A stretch of 10,709 nucleotides of DNA from an uncultured Eggerthellaceae bacterium (lineage in GTDB: Bacteria > Actinomycetota > Coriobacteriia > Coriobacteriales > Eggerthellaceae): NCBI GenBank assembly GCA_946626265.1, contig CAMOUE010000062.1:1-10709 (forward strand), in the 5' to 3' direction. A model generated the notes under the pieces. That model saw only the letters and a program-made list of their open reading frames with translations, had not been told where the DNA came from and searched no databases. The translations under genes and the position numbers were made by a program. Positions 1 to 6,695 of this stretch are shown piece by piece. How positions within the stretch are numbered: position 1 is the stretch's first letter; each line of letters begins with the position of its first letter.

Positions 1-1400
1 CGCATGCGCCCGAGCTTAACACGCTGCACGACGTACTCGCGGACGAGCAGGATGGCAAGGATGCTCATCACGATGAGATAGCCAACCACCGCACCTTCGA
101 GCTCCATCATGTTGATCATGAGGATGAGGACGAGCAGGGAGAAACCGAACGTTATCAGATACAGGCCCATGACGACCTGTTGGCGTCTCAGGATCGTGAT
201 GACCTGATAGAGGAAATCGATGAGCGCCGTGACGCCGCCTGCGGCAAGCATGATGAACGAGAGCTGGGTGTACGGCTCGAAGTCGAAGCCGTACAGGAAG
301 CTCATGATCGGAATGCCTATCCAAGCCATCAAGATGACGCCCGCCACCGTGATGGCCACGATGACGGCCACCATCGCGCCTATTATCAGGTCGAACCGAC
401 TGCGCCTGGCATCGTCGGCCCACACGTTGGCCATCTTGACGAGCAGCGGCTTGTAGATCATGCCGACTATGATGAGCACGGCCATCGCCGGAAAGTACAG
501 CGCGTTGAAGTACAGCTGGTTCTCGTACGGGAGCGCAGCGCCCTGCATGACGAACTTGGGCATGTTGTCGATGACCGCGTAGAGGAACAGCGCCAGGAAC
601 ACGGGGAAGCATTCCTTGAACAAAATGCCGATGCTGTTCAAGTTGGGCGGCATGGACCGGGGCGTTTCGAACAAAGTGAGCGGCAACGTGACGAACAGGA
701 AGCTCGCCAGCGCCGCAACGGTCATGGCGACAGACGACATGCCGAGGTCACCCGTGATGAGCAGGAAGATCGAGAAGACGAGCAACGCGGCGACGGATCG
801 GATCGACAGCGACGCGCCGCCGAGGTACAGCTTGTCCACTTGCTGAAGCCGCCCCTCGTAGACCTCGCCGAGCGCATCGACCGCCTTGTAGGCAAATATG
901 CCGATGCACATCGTGAACATCTCGCCTTCGTATCCGAGCACCTTGCAGATGACGAACCCCACGACGAGCATGGCTATGCACGTCGCTATTCGATTTACCT
1001 GGTAATCTGCAAAAGAATGGTATTCGTCTATGTCTGACACCTGGTACGTGCGAACGCCGTAGTTGCCCAAGATGTACAACAGGTTCGCGAGCACGAACGC
1101 GAACGAGAACATGCCGGCCCGTTCGACACCCGCCACCTGGGTCACCACGATCGTGAGCAACGGGAACACCATGCCCCACGCCGCAAAGCCTATCGTGTTC
1201 CAAACGAAGTCGCGGGAAGTGCGCCCCGAAGCGTACTCCTCATCCTGACCGGCGAGGTCTCCATCCGAAACGGCGCCTATGAGGCGATCGAACCACTCGT
1301 TTATGATGCGCCGCACGGGATTCGCCCGTTGGGTCGAGAACCGGTTTCTGCGCTCTTCCTCGAGCCTGCGCGCTTCGGTAGAAAAGCCGGGTTCGGCCAT
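1..1400 (-). CDS. Wzx/MATE-like oligosaccharide flippase, C-terminus cut by window edge
   Basis: The frame is open from ATG at 1400 to the left edge (466 codons, no stop). It encodes a basic, charged N-terminal stretch of about 60 residues and then roughly 12 hydrophobic segments (about residues 66-88, 96-112, 138-152, 160-175, 200-217, 222-242, 264-280, 297-316, 336-360, 378-396, 408-428, 436-454). The spacing, and the polar YQVSDIDEYHSF region after TM2 (about residues 119-130), resemble oligosaccharide flippases (Wzx; MOP superfamily), which move lipid-linked sugar repeats across the cytoplasmic membrane for surface polysaccharide. Nearly the whole family length is present, so only a short tail is missing. 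The start is uncertain: ATG 1400 has only a weak CAGG upstream, while an in-frame ATG at 1502 would add a 34-residue Arg/Ala-rich extension that looks non-native. No glycosyltransferase neighbour is visible. The substrate cannot be told. The superfamily assignment is by fold pattern, not by a diagnostic catalytic motif. Confidence 0.8.
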   Translation of the reverse strand, partial: MAEPGFSTEARRLEEERRNRFSTQRANPVRRIINEWFDRLIGAVSDGDLAGQDEEYASGRTSRDFVWNTIGFAAWGMVFPLLTIVVTQVAGVERAGMFSFAFVLANLLYILGNYGVRTYQVSDIDEYHSFADYQVNRIATCIAMLVVGFVICKVLGYEGEMFTMCIGIFAYKAVDALGEVYEGRLQQVDKLYLGGASLSIRSVAALLVFSIFLLITGDLGMSSVAMTVAALASFLFVTLPLTLFETPRSMPPNLNSIGILFKECFPVFLALFLYAVIDNMPKFVMQGAALPYENQLYFNALYFPAMAVLIIVGMIYKPLLVKMANVWADDARRSRFDLIIGAMVAVIVAITVAGVILMAWIGIPIMSFLYGFDFEPYTQLSFIMLAAGGVTALIDFLYQVITILRRQQVVMGLYLITFGFSLLVLILMINMMELEGAVVGYLIVMSILAILLVREYVVQRVKLGRM

Positions 1401-1416
1401 TCGCCTGGAACCTGCA

Positions 1417-1438
1417 GCACGACGGCGTCCCGCCGTGC
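1417..1438. repeat. Inverted repeat in the flippase leader (hairpin 2)
   Basis: On the minus strand GCACGGCGG pairs with CCGTCGTGC (nine pairs including one G-U) around a 4-nt loop. It ends 16 nt before ATG 1400. Together with the hairpin at 1453-1480 it would leave the start region flanked by strong structure. No U-run follows, so it is not an intrinsic terminator. Confidence 0.35.
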
Positions 1439-1452
1439 GAGCTTGCGCTGAT

Positions 1453-1480
1453 GAACGCGTACGCGCGCCCGTGCGCGTTC
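1453..1480. repeat. Inverted repeat in the flippase leader (hairpin 1)
   Basis: GAACGCGTACG pairs with CGTGCGCGTTC around a 6-nt loop: eleven pairs, with one G-U wobble on the plus strand that becomes an A-C mismatch on the minus-strand RNA. On the plus strand it is followed by a pyrimidine run (TGTTTCTCTCC), but no plus-strand gene ends here. A role in the minus-strand flippase leader is therefore more likely than termination. Confidence 0.4.
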
Positions 1481-1509
1481 TGTTTCTCTCCTGATTTGAC
1501 ATACCTGCG

Positions 1510-1515
1510 ATTATA
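1510..1515 (-). promoter_or_regulatory. Candidate -10 box of the flippase promoter
   Basis: The minus strand reads a perfect TATAAT here in an otherwise GC-rich region. No convincing -35 hexamer lies 16-18 bp upstream. Transcription would start near 1503. That gives either an almost leaderless message (ATG at 1502) or, with the ATG at 1400, a leader of about 100 nt containing two hairpins. An AGGAGAG sequence at about 1487-1493 is not followed by a nearby start codon. Confidence 0.4.
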
Positions 1516-1634
1516 GGACCGCTCCAAGCGCGAGCGATTCGACGGGCCGATTTCTGTTAAAACATCATGTCAAGATTACCGAAGCGTAAACCGCGCGTGC
1601 TATCCTTTCCTGCAAATGGAACACGACAGCTTAT

Positions 1635-1640
1635 AGGAGG
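1635..1640 (+). promoter_or_regulatory. Shine-Dalgarno site deciding the ddh start
   Basis: A full AGGAGG lies four bases before ATG 1645. It supports this start over the in-frame ATG at 1567, which would add 26 residues absent from the family and has no comparable ribosome site. An extended -10-like TGCTATCCT at 1598-1606 is a weak promoter candidate for the same gene. No -35 element is evident. Confidence 0.75.
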
Positions 1641-1644
1641 CCTC

Positions 1645-2631
1645 ATGGGCAAGACGCGTATTGGAATCCTCGGTTACGGCAACCTCGGCCGCGGGGTGGA
1701 GCTCGCGATCGAGAAGAACGAAGACCTCGAGCTTGTCGGCGTGTTCACGCGCCGCGACCCGTCGTCGGTGAAGCCCCTTCTGCCCGGCACCGCCGTCCGT
1801 CCGGCAGCCGAGCTCGACGACGGCAAGGCAGATGACGTAGACGTGCTCGTCATCTGCGGGGGAAGCGCCACCGACTTGCCCGAGCAGACTCCCCGCTATG
1901 CGACGTGGTACAACGTCGTCGACAGCTTCGACACGCACGCGCGCATCCCGGAGCATTTCGCCAACGTCGACGAATCCTCACGTGAAAACGGAACGACGGC
2001 GCTCATATCGTGCGGATGGGATCCGGGCCTGTTCTCCCTCAACCGGCTGTTCGGAAACGCGTTCTTGCCCGACGGCGCCGATTACACGTTCTGGGGCCGC
2101 GGCATCAGCCAAGGCCATTCGGACGCCCTCAGGCGCATAGAGGGCGTCGCGGACGCCAAGCAGTACACCATTCCCGTCGAAGAAGCGCTCGAAGCGGCGC
2201 GTTCCGGAAGCAACCCAGAGCTCACGACGCGCGAGAAGCACACGCGCGAATGCTGGGTCGTCCTCGAAGACGGCGCCGATCCCGAGCGCGTGTTCGAGGA
2301 GATCGTGAACATGCCGAACTATTTCGACGAATACGACGTCACCGTCAACTTCATCGATCAGGAAGAGCTCGACCGCGATCATGCAGCCATGCCGCACGGC
2401 GGTTTCGTCCTGCGCAGCGGCACCACGAGCGAAGGGACGTCCCATGTGATCGAATACTCCCTGAAGCTCGATTCCAACCCCGAGTTCACGGGCAGCGTGC
2501 TCACGGCGTACGCACGCGCAGTCGCGCGCCTCGCCGCCGAGGGCAAGCACGGTGCCTACACCGTGTTCGACATCGCACCGCGCTATCTCATGCCATGCGA
2601 TGCCGCCGAGCTTCGCGCCCACATGCTGTAG
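1645..2631 (+). CDS. ddh: meso-diaminopimelate D-dehydrogenase
   Basis: A 328-residue cytoplasmic enzyme, the usual family length. It catalyses reversible NADPH-dependent reductive amination of L-2-amino-6-oxopimelate (from tetrahydrodipicolinate) to meso-diaminopimelate, the one-step branch of lysine and peptidoglycan precursor synthesis. Seen in the sequence: the N-terminal Rossmann nucleotide loop GYGNLGRG (residues 10-17), FTRRDP (34-39), the CGGSATDLPEQ segment (71-81), the substrate-domain blocks ISCGWDPGLFSLNR (121-134), FWGRGISQGHSDALRRI (149-165), MPNYFDEYDVTVNFID (223-238) and MPHGG (249-253). These follow the Corynebacterium glutamicum enzyme closely along the whole chain. The start is fixed by AGGAGG four bases upstream. 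The gene appears monocistronic, because a strong terminator follows. It is divergent from the flippase gene, with no functional link evident. Confidence 0.96.
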   Translation: MGKTRIGILGYGNLGRGVELAIEKNEDLELVGVFTRRDPSSVKPLLPGTAVRPAAELDDGKADDVDVLVICGGSATDLPEQTPRYATWYNVVDSFDTHARIPEHFANVDESSRENGTTALISCGWDPGLFSLNRLFGNAFLPDGADYTFWGRGISQGHSDALRRIEGVADAKQYTIPVEEALEAARSGSNPELTTREKHTRECWVVLEDGADPERVFEEIVNMPNYFDEYDVTVNFIDQEELDRDHAAMPHGGFVLRSGTTSEGTSHVIEYSLKLDSNPEFTGSVLTAYARAVARLAAEGKHGAYTVFDIAPRYLMPCDAAELRAHML

Positions 2632-2659
2632 CGTGTGATACCCTAGTTCCTACCACGCT

Positions 2660-2684
2660 GGGGCGCGTGCATCGCGCCCCTTTT
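2660..2684 (+). terminator. Rho-independent terminator after ddh
   Basis: GGGGCGCG pairs perfectly with CGCGCCCC around a 5-nt loop (TGCAT), followed directly by TTTT and then CATTTCTTC. It lies 28 bp after the ddh stop and ends 23 bp before the next start codon. Some read-through into the prolyl isomerase gene is possible because no separate promoter is obvious. Confidence 0.85.
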
Positions 2685-2707
2685 CATTTCTTCGCGAAAG
2701 GACGATC

Positions 2708-3133
2708 ATGAGCAACGAAGGCAAGAACGTCAAGGTGCACTACGTAGGTACGCTCGATGACGGAACGAAATTCGACTCGTCACGCGACCGGGGCGAACCT
2801 CTCGCGTTCACCTGCATGGGCGGACAGATGATACCCGGCTTCGACGCCGCCGTGCGCGACATGGGCGTCGGTGAAACCGTCACCGTGCGCATCCCTGCAG
2901 CCGATGCCTACGGAGAGCCCGACCCGAAGAAGATCATCCGCATGCAGTACGAGGCGCTTCCCGGTTCCGAGAAGCTGAAGGTCGGAATGCACCCGGTCCT
3001 CGCCACGCCCGACGGAAGGCCCGTGCCCTGCGTGGTGGTCGCCAAGGACGACGAGACCATCACGTTCGACATGAACCACGAGCTCGCAGGAAAGGACCTC
3101 ACCTTCGAGATCGAGCTGCTCGAGGCGGAATAG
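2708..3133 (+). CDS. SlyD-like FKBP-type peptidyl-prolyl cis-trans isomerase
   Basis: A 141-residue cytoplasmic protein with no signal peptide. It carries FKBP elements: VHYVGTLDDGTKFDSS (residues 10-25), the QMIPGFDAAVRDMGVGE core (40-56), the DAYGE turn (66-70), an inserted IF-like chaperone lobe (about 71-115) and the return strand DMNHELAGKDLTFEIELL (121-138). This arrangement is that of SlyD: catalysis of Xaa-Pro isomerisation plus folding-helper activity through the insert. It ends right after the FKBP domain, so the His/Cys-rich metal-binding tail of enterobacterial SlyD is absent. AAAGGA sits about 6 bases before the ATG. It follows the ddh terminator, and its stop codon faces that of the ABC ATPase two bases away. 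An FkpB-like label is also possible, since both share the insert. Confidence 0.92.
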   Translation: MSNEGKNVKVHYVGTLDDGTKFDSSRDRGEPLAFTCMGGQMIPGFDAAVRDMGVGETVTVRIPAADAYGEPDPKKIIRMQYEALPGSEKLKVGMHPVLATPDGRPVPCVVVAKDDETITFDMNHELAGKDLTFEIELLEAE

Positions 3134-3135
3134 CC

Positions 3136-3825
3136 CTATCCCTCCTCGACGATCCTTCCCGCATCCATGCGCAGGATGCGATCGGCATACTCGGCTGCCG
3201 CCTGCTCGTGGGTGACCACGAGCACGGCGGCCCCCGAAGCTGCGGCATCCTTCAATATGCCGAGCACGGCACGCGTGTTCTCGTCGTCGAGGTCTCCCGT
3301 CGGCTCGTCGGCCAAAATCACGTCAGGGTTGCATGCGAGCGCGCGTGCTATCGACATGCGGCGCAGCTCGCCGCCCGAAAGCTCCGCTGGATAGCATTCG
3401 GCGAGATCGTCGATGCCCAGCATCCCGAGCAGCTCCAATGCCCTGCCTTCGATGCCGTCATCGGGGCGGTACATGAGATACGGCAGCTTGACGTTGTCCA
3501 CCACCGTGAGATTGAAAAGCGCCGTCTGGCCTTGCGGCACGATGCCGATGCGCTCGTTGCGCAGCCTTGAAAGCCCGGCGTCGTCCAATAGCTGCAACCG
3601 CTCGCCGCAGACGGACACCGAGCCCTCGGTCGGCATGACAAGGCCGGCAATCATGTTGAGCAGGGTGCTCTTCCCGCTTCCCGACCTCCCCACGAGTTCC
3701 ACGAGCTCGCCTTTCCGCAGGGACATGCTGACCTTCGAGACGGCGTCGAAGTTCTGGGCGGAATCGCGGCTTTTCCGAAAGTACCGTTTGGTCACGTCCT
3801 CGACGCGCACTATCGATGCATCCAT
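3136..3825 (-). CDS. ABC transporter ATP-binding protein (LolD/MacB type), ABC unit 2
   Basis: A 229-residue cytoplasmic ATPase. Seen: Walker A GRSGSGKST (residues 46-54), Q-loop glutamine 98, signature LSGGELRR (149-156), Walker B VILADEP (169-175) with catalytic Glu174, D-loop DLD (178-180) and switch His206. The compact length and DEPTGDLD pattern place it in the family that serves FtsX/MacB-type permeases, which usually drive mechanotransmission or extraction at the membrane rather than classical import. GAGGAG lies about 7 bases before the ATG, and that ATG is 4 bases after the permease stop, so the two are coupled. It is the last gene of the minus-strand operon. No terminator is visible in the 2-bp gap to the convergent isomerase gene. 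Confidence 0.94.
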   Translation of the reverse strand: MDASIVRVEDVTKRYFRKSRDSAQNFDAVSKVSMSLRKGELVELVGRSGSGKSTLLNMIAGLVMPTEGSVSVCGERLQLLDDAGLSRLRNERIGIVPQGQTALFNLTVVDNVKLPYLMYRPDDGIEGRALELLGMLGIDDLAECYPAELSGGELRRMSIARALACNPDVILADEPTGDLDDENTRAVLGILKDAAASGAAVLVVTHEQAAAEYADRILRMDAGRIVEEG

Positions 3826-3829
3826 GAAG

Positions 3830-5029
3830 CTACTCCTCGCGCAATATCTGGCCGATGTCCACTCTCGAAAGCCGCATTGCCGACGTTGCGGAAGCGGCGG
3901 GGCCTGCGATCATCGCAACCACGAACGCCAGGAGCGCGAACACCGCGAGCTGGCCCACCTCGGGGATAAGGAACGGAAGGCCGAGCGCGCTTTCGATGGT
4001 TCCCCCGAACGCGTGAACAGCGCCTGCAGCGACGATGACGCCTAGAAGAGCTCCCATCGCCGATACGATCAACGACTCCTTCACGACAACGCCCGACAGC
4101 GCGCGCCTTGAGGCCCCGAGCACGCGAAGCACCGCGAACTCGCGGCGACGCTGCTTCCCCATCATCGTGAACGCAACGACGAGCACGACCGCCGCGAGCA
4201 CCCACAAACTCGCGAAAAGGACTCCGATGACGGTCGACGCTCCCGCGATGCTGTCCGCGACGCCCGACGTCATTGCACGGGACTGGACAGCCCATACATC
4301 GCGCATGTGGAGGTTTATGTCGTCGACGACGTCGGATACGTTGTGGCCGTCGGCGACCTTGACTTGCACGGTTGATACGATGCTGTCGGGATCGTTGTCG
4401 GCGAGAACCGATATCCCCTGTTTCTGCGACCCGCGTATGAGGTCCTTGAGGGTATCGGAGCTGCAGAACACCGCGTTGTCAAGCGACGTGCCCGTCTCGT
4501 CGAGCTTCGAGACGATCGTGCATTCGACGCCGTAGAAAAGTATCTTCGAGCCCGGCGCTCCCGTGATGTTGCATCCAGCGACGATGTCGTGAATGCCGAG
4601 ATCTCGCGAGTAGCTTCGCGCAATCCACGGCTCGATTGAGAAATCGGTCTCGGGATCGATGCCGACGACCTGCACCGGCATGGAGCAACAGCCGGCTTTC
4701 ACCGTCGCAAGATAGTATTGCGGCGAAACCCTTTCGACGCCGTTCCGGGCGGCAACCTTATCGACGATCGCATCATCCATGTAGAAATAGCCCGGCGTTC
4801 CCTCGAGCACGATAGACTCGAGGTCCGTCGTCGACTTCGCGGTTCGGGGAACGACTATAATATCGGCCCCCAAGCGCGCCTCGAGGCTCGAGAGGCCGTT
4901 CTGGAGCGAGGTCACCACGACGGACCCCCCGAAGACCATGAACGACAGAAGCGCCACGAGCACGACGAGCAACACCGTGCGGCCGGCATTCCGCTTCAGG
5001 TTGTTTGCGGGAAGCTTTCTCAGGTCCAT
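3830..5029 (-). CDS. FtsX/MacB-type ABC permease with Cys-containing ectodomain, ABC unit 2
   Basis: A 399-residue membrane protein with the FtsX topology: one N-terminal TM (about 19-40), a large extracytoplasmic MacB-PCD-like domain (about 41-262) and three C-terminal TMs (about 264-287, 318-340, 357-380). The cytoplasmic coupling loop MGKQRRREFAVLRVLGASRR (290-309) is typical of the family. The ectodomain holds five cysteines: an adjacent pair at 114-115 and single ones at 153, 170 and 189. This is unusual compared with the other two permeases here and suggests disulfide or metal chemistry. It starts 3 bases after the DUF4418-like gene with only a weak GGGGCGA before the ATG, so translation probably depends on coupling. 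It is paired with the ATPase directly downstream, presumably as a homodimer since no second permease is in this unit. The transported or acted-on substrate is unknown. Confidence 0.9.
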   Translation of the reverse strand: MDLRKLPANNLKRNAGRTVLLVVLVALLSFMVFGGSVVVTSLQNGLSSLEARLGADIIVVPRTAKSTTDLESIVLEGTPGYFYMDDAIVDKVAARNGVERVSPQYYLATVKAGCCSMPVQVVGIDPETDFSIEPWIARSYSRDLGIHDIVAGCNITGAPGSKILFYGVECTIVSKLDETGTSLDNAVFCSSDTLKDLIRGSQKQGISVLADNDPDSIVSTVQVKVADGHNVSDVVDDINLHMRDVWAVQSRAMTSGVADSIAGASTVIGVLFASLWVLAAVVLVVAFTMMGKQRRREFAVLRVLGASRRALSGVVVKESLIVSAMGALLGVIVAAGAVHAFGGTIESALGLPFLIPEVGQLAVFALLAFVVAMIAGPAASATSAMRLSRVDIGQILREE

Positions 5030-5032
5030 GCG

Positions 5033-5464
5033 CTATCGCCCCGACGTCCCGTTCGAGCTCGGCCGCGCCCGCAGGGCCATGGCAACATCCGCCACGGCCG
5101 CCACAGCCAGGACGACGCCCGCAACGATCGAGAAGGGCCGCATGACGGTATGGCAACGCATCGTGGCCATCATGCACAATGCCAGAAACCCGCCAGGCGC
5201 CGTCGCAATCGAGATACCGACAACGCCGACTGCGACGTCGAGGGCGAGCCGTGCCGATGCGTTTCCGACAAGTAATCTCACGGCCGATAGCAGGGCTGCG
5301 GAAAACCCGAGCACTGTCAGCATGCGCGACGTTCCAAAACAGGGGCTCACCGAACCGTCATCGTGCACCCCGCAGGGCCCCGCGAACGTCAACACGCCAA
5401 CCGCGAACACGATTGCGACGACAACTTGCACGACCGCTGCCGCGCTCAACTTTCTCGTTTGCAT
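5033..5464 (-). CDS. Small four-TM membrane protein, DUF4418-like
   Basis: A 143-residue membrane protein with four hydrophobic segments (about 8-28, 48-66, 74-95, 110-130). Conserved-looking small motifs are GPCG (29-32), a nearby Cys42, and CMMATMRCH (97-105) before TM4. This layout, with an extracytoplasmic cysteine loop after TM1 and a CMxxxMxCH element, is what I recall of the DUF4418 family, which has no assigned function. Such proteins are found beside FtsX-type ABC genes, and here it sits between the FMN lipoprotein and a permease/ATPase pair. TGGAG lies about 6 bases before the ATG. The paired cysteines and the Cys-His motif could bind a metal or take part in thiol redox, but that is inference. 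The family name is from memory and less certain than the membrane topology. Confidence 0.75.
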   Translation of the reverse strand: MQTRKLSAAAVVQVVVAIVFAVGVLTFAGPCGVHDDGSVSPCFGTSRMLTVLGFSAALLSAVRLLVGNASARLALDVAVGVVGISIATAPGGFLALCMMATMRCHTVMRPFSIVAGVVLAVAAVADVAMALRARPSSNGTSGR

Positions 5465-5520
5465 TTCAACTCCATTCGAAACCCGAAGCCCCGCACATGA
5501 CGCGAAAAACGCCTGAGGGC

Positions 5521-5988
5521 TTACTGCGCCTGCTTGAGAGCGTCTTTCGCGGCTTCCTCGAACTGATCATGGAGAAACGTCGCGCCGGTCACGACGTCGA
5601 CGGCCTCCGGGTCCCCCGTAGCCAAGAGGTCTTGTGCGTACACGTCTTTGGACTCGAGCACTTTCTGCGCAAGCGCGTAGTTGCCCCCGGACTTGCCGTA
5701 ATCCTTGTCCTTGGGCGTTCCGTCGGGCATGAAGGCGTCGAACGCGACGTCGACGATCGCCCCGTTCTCCACCGTCACCGTCACGACGCCGTATCCGTCG
5801 CCGTCCACGTTCGCGTCCATCGTCCTCGACTGGCCCGTGTAGGTTCCGTCCTTGTACGCTCCCTTCGCCGCAGCGCCGCTAGCGCCGGCACCCGATCCGC
5901 CGCAACCCGTCAAGCCGAATGCCGCAAGCGTCGCGGCGGTGGCTCCGTATATGACGAATTGTCGCCTTGTTACCGTGTTTCCGCTCAT
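5521..5988 (-). CDS. Tat-exported lipoprotein with covalent FMN-binding domain
   Basis: A 155-residue protein, counting from ATG 5988. The N-terminus has a twin-arginine motif TRRQFVI (residues 7-13), a short hydrophobic stretch and a lipobox LTGC with the acylated Cys29, so it should be a membrane-anchored surface lipoprotein exported folded. A Gly/Ala/Ser linker (30-43) leads to an FMN_bind-type domain: YKDGTYTGQS (45-54), VTVTVENGAIVDVAF (69-83) and DVVTGAT (131-137). The last is the Dxx(S/T)GAT pattern at which ApbE flavin transferase links FMN to the final Thr (T137). The domain is family-typical for NqrC/RnfG-like and extracellular electron-transfer flavoproteins. The start is chosen because AAGGA lies about 11 bases upstream and the Tat motif then sits near the N-terminus; upstream in-frame ATGs at 6000 and 6036 overlap the ATPase gene. 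It begins 1 base after the ATPase stop. A role in iron reduction is inferred from context. Confidence 0.92.
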   Translation of the reverse strand: MSGNTVTRRQFVIYGATAATLAAFGLTGCGGSGAGASGAAAKGAYKDGTYTGQSRTMDANVDGDGYGVVTVTVENGAIVDVAFDAFMPDGTPKDKDYGKSGGNYALAQKVLESKDVYAQDLLATGDPEAVDVVTGATFLHDQFEEAAKDALKQAQ

Positions 5989-5989
5989 A

Positions 5990-6685
5990 TCAGACCACAT
6001 CCTTACGTGCTGCCTTGCCAAAGCTCGTGTCACCATGCGAGCTGGTGACCTTGCCGTACTCCAACGTTATGACGCGCTGAGCCGAAGCGCCCACTTCCGC
6101 ATCGTGCGTGACGACGATGAGCGTCGTTCCCTCGTCGTGCAGCTGACGGAACAGGTCCAGGACGATCTTTTCGTTCGTCTCGTCGAGGTTTCCCGTAGGC
6201 TCGTCTGCGAGGATGAGCTCCGGATGGTTGATGAGGGCGCGGGCAACGCACACGCGCTGCTGCTCGCCGCCGGAAAGCTGGCTTGGCAAATGCTTTGCAC
6301 GATCGCCCAAGCCAACGCGTTTGAGCGCCTCCATGGCCTCCTTCTCGTCGGGCATTGAATGGTAGTACTGCGCAACCATGACGTTTTCGAGCGCCGTCAA
6401 GTAGTTGATCAGATGAAACTGCTGGAAGATCAATCCGATCTTGTCGCGGCGTATATCGGTCAAGCCGCGGCTCGATTCGTTGGCGATGTCCTTTCCATCG
6501 AGCAGCACCTGTCCGCGCGTCGGCTTGTCCATGCATCCGATGATGTTCATCAGCGTCGACTTGCCGGAACCCGACGGTCCCATGATTGCCACCCACTCGC
6601 CCTCGTCGACGGTCAAGTTGACGTCGTCGAGCGCATGCAGGTCGCCGTAAATCTTGTAGACGTTCTTCAACTCCAGAAGAGCCAT
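5990..6685 (-). CDS. ABC transporter ATP-binding protein (LolD/MacB type), ABC unit 1
   Basis: A 231-residue cytoplasmic ATPase. Seen: Walker A GPSGSGKST (36-44), Q-loop FQQF (87-90), signature LSGGEQQRV (137-145), Walker B LILADEP (157-163) with catalytic Glu162, D-loop NLD (166-168) and switch His194. The LINYLTALENV region (92-102) is typical of ATPases that pair with FtsX/MacB permeases. It corresponds in gene order to Cj1663 of the Campylobacter iron locus. The start at 6685 has AAGGAG 6-7 bases upstream. The longer in-frame start at 6784 would run into the permease gene and lacks support. It lies 10 bp after the second permease and is coupled to the FMN lipoprotein that follows after 1 base. 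It presumably powers both upstream permeases as a heterodimer. Confidence 0.95.
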   Translation of the reverse strand: MALLELKNVYKIYGDLHALDDVNLTVDEGEWVAIMGPSGSGKSTLMNIIGCMDKPTRGQVLLDGKDIANESSRGLTDIRRDKIGLIFQQFHLINYLTALENVMVAQYYHSMPDEKEAMEALKRVGLGDRAKHLPSQLSGGEQQRVCVARALINHPELILADEPTGNLDETNEKIVLDLFRQLHDEGTTLIVVTHDAEVGASAQRVITLEYGKVTSSHGDTSFGKAARKDVV

Positions 6686-6695
6686 GGAATTCTCC

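Noticed and set aside
180..1037. A 285-codon open frame on the plus strand, rich in Asp, His, Glu and Arg
   Set aside because: It is the antisense shadow of the flippase. The charged composition mirrors the hydrophobic codons of the minus strand, and there is no ribosome site or recognisable domain.
1240..1527. Small open frames on both strands in the flippase leader region (also 1279-1494 plus)
   Set aside because: Basic low-complexity translations, no ribosome site, and overlap with the flippase 5' coding region in other frames.
1567..1644. A longer N-terminus for the diaminopimelate dehydrogenase, from ATG 1567
   Set aside because: The extension has no family counterpart. AGGAGG stands just before ATG 1645, and the nucleotide-binding strand begins right after that Met.
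1978..2622. A 214-codon minus-strand frame and a 233-codon plus-strand frame (2010-2711) within ddh
   Set aside because: Both are shadows of ddh, whose protein matches its family along the full length.
5989..6036. A longer start (6036 or 6000) for the FMN lipoprotein
   Set aside because: It would overlap the ATPase coding region and push the Tat motif away from the N-terminus. ATG 5988 has AAGGA at suitable distance.
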